Positions 14,353-15,074 of a DNA stretch of 15,074 nucleotides are shown here, in pieces. The position numbers and the translations under genes were made by a program. Location: positions 1-15,074 of the forward strand of contig CAMWWG010000002.1 in the NCBI GenBank assembly GCA_947177935.1, read 5' to 3'. The stretch is from an uncultured Ruminococcus sp. (GTDB lineage Bacteria; Bacillota; Clostridia; Oscillospirales; Ruminococcaceae). The first letter of the stretch is position 1, and each line of letters starts with the position of its first letter. The notes beneath the pieces were generated by a model. That model was not told where the DNA came from. It searched no databases and saw only the letters and a list, made by a program, of their open reading frames with translations.

Positions 14353-15074
14353 ATGAATCAGAAACAACAGGAAGAAGATCAGATTCTGCTTGCACATGTC
14401 AGGGATCTGTGCAGACGAAACGCCTGGCGCAGTTTTACCGGATTTCTCGATATGCGGCAGTATACCATGTTAAAAATGCATCTTTCTCAGGGTTGCTACA
14501 GCTTTTCGGGCGGTTATCCTGACGCTGAACGGGGCGTTCTGTGCATTCATCCTCAGGACTGCCCTCCGGCGGAGGAAGAATTTCCGTTTGTCTGTCTGAC
14601 AATTCAATTCCGGAAAGAAGACAAGCTGACGCACAGAGATGTTTTGGGCAGTTTTATGAATCAGCAGATTCAACGTGACCGGATCGGGGATATTCTTGTT
14701 TCATCTGGAAAAATTCAGTGCTTTGTCATGGAACAGATTGCGCCGGTACTGCTGTCTATCCGGAAAATCGGCAGAATTGGCGTGCAGATTACGGATCAGG
14801 AAAAATTCTCCGGAACGTATGTACAGAACATGCAGGAAATTTCCGGGGTTGTTTCCTCGACGAGACTGGATGCCGTTCTGAAAGCGGCGCTCCGGATTCG
14901 TCGGCAGGAATGTGTTGGACTGATCCTTGCCGGAAAAGTGATGTGCCATTATCAGGAAGTGACAAAGCCGGATCTGTTATTACAAGCAGGGGATGTGTTT
15001 TCTGTCAGGGGATACGGGAAATTCCGGCTGGATGCAGTCGGTGCGCCGACGCAGAAAAACAGACTGCATATTAT
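14353..15074 (+). CDS. YlmH-like S4-domain RNA-binding protein, partial at the right edge
   Basis: The frame is open from ATG 14353 to the end of the window (240 codons plus two bases), with no stop, so only the last few residues are probably missing; YlmH-type proteins are about 255-265 residues. The N-terminal half has the family features TGFLDMRQYTMLK and QQIQRDRIGDILV (about 105-116). The C-terminal S4 domain (about 168-230) has STRLDAVLKAALRIRRQE, GKVMCHYQEVTKPDLLLQAGD and FSVRGYGKFRL. S4 domains bind structured RNA, and YlmH has been linked to ribosome rescue or quality control in Bacillus. The start is four bases after the sepF stop with no clear ribosome site, so coupling with sepF is likely. 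Confidence 0.92.
   Translation, partial: MNQKQQEEDQILLAHVRDLCRRNAWRSFTGFLDMRQYTMLKMHLSQGCYSFSGGYPDAERGVLCIHPQDCPPAEEEFPFVCLTIQFRKEDKLTHRDVLGSFMNQQIQRDRIGDILVSSGKIQCFVMEQIAPVLLSIRKIGRIGVQITDQEKFSGTYVQNMQEISGVVSSTRLDAVLKAALRIRRQECVGLILAGKVMCHYQEVTKPDLLLQAGDVFSVRGYGKFRLDAVGAPTQKNRLHI

Noticed and set aside
1..15074. Abundance of CCGG-containing words such as atccgg and tccgga
   Set aside because: Explained by preferred codons CCG (Pro) and CGG (Arg) after C-ending or T-ending codons; the sites fall throughout coding sequence in no pattern.
1..15074. CRISPR arrays, mobile elements, tRNA or rRNA genes
   Set aside because: I looked for direct repeat arrays, transposase motifs, terminal inverted repeats and cloverleaf ends and saw none.

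Overview
The window is about 15 kb of dense, mostly plus-strand coding DNA from a low-GC Gram-positive bacterium. The gene families (YlbF/YmcA, SepF, YlmH, MutS/MutL with the endonuclease-type MutL C-terminus, Gram-positive Hfq), AGGAGG-type ribosome sites, TTG starts and AT-only spacers point to a clostridial anaerobe. A Ruminococcus-like member of the Oscillospiraceae is my best guess; this is inferred from gene content, not from a marker gene. Every gene I can support is on the plus strand, and no gene-free stretch exceeds 155 bases. I see no tRNA, rRNA, CRISPR array, insertion sequence or prophage.

Region 1 (1-2658) holds an ECF-type sigma factor overlapped by a large single-pass membrane protein, the likely cognate anti-sigma or sensor, closed by a strong intrinsic terminator. 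Region 2 (2658-3350) is a class I methyltransferase with its own promoter, which begins inside the terminator tail.

Region 3 (3376-11554) is a nucleic-acid maintenance run: miaB (tRNA ms2i6A methylthiotransferase), a YlbF/YmcA-family protein with a cysteine-rich tail, a DUF434-type protein of unknown function, mutS, mutL and miaA. MiaA makes the i6A37 that MiaB later methylthiolates, so both steps of one tRNA modification lie in the same run, flanking mismatch repair. The miaB - YmcA family - mutS - mutL order resembles Bacillus subtilis, and mutL-miaA-hfq also occurs in enterobacteria.

Region 4 (11517-15074) starts with a probable promoter inside the 3' end of miaA and carries hfq, a membrane-anchored HlyD-like protein, a YggS-type PLP protein, sepF and a ylmH-like S4 RNA-binding gene that runs off the right edge. 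The last three are the usual division-associated cluster of Gram-positives, here without ylmG between sepF and ylmH.

Most of this is ordinary core genome. The least explained parts are the Cys-tailed YlbF protein coupled to the DUF434 protein between miaB and mutS, the HlyD-like protein between hfq and yggS, the duplicated ectodomain of the putative anti-sigma factor, and a set of AT-only palindromes at gene junctions.
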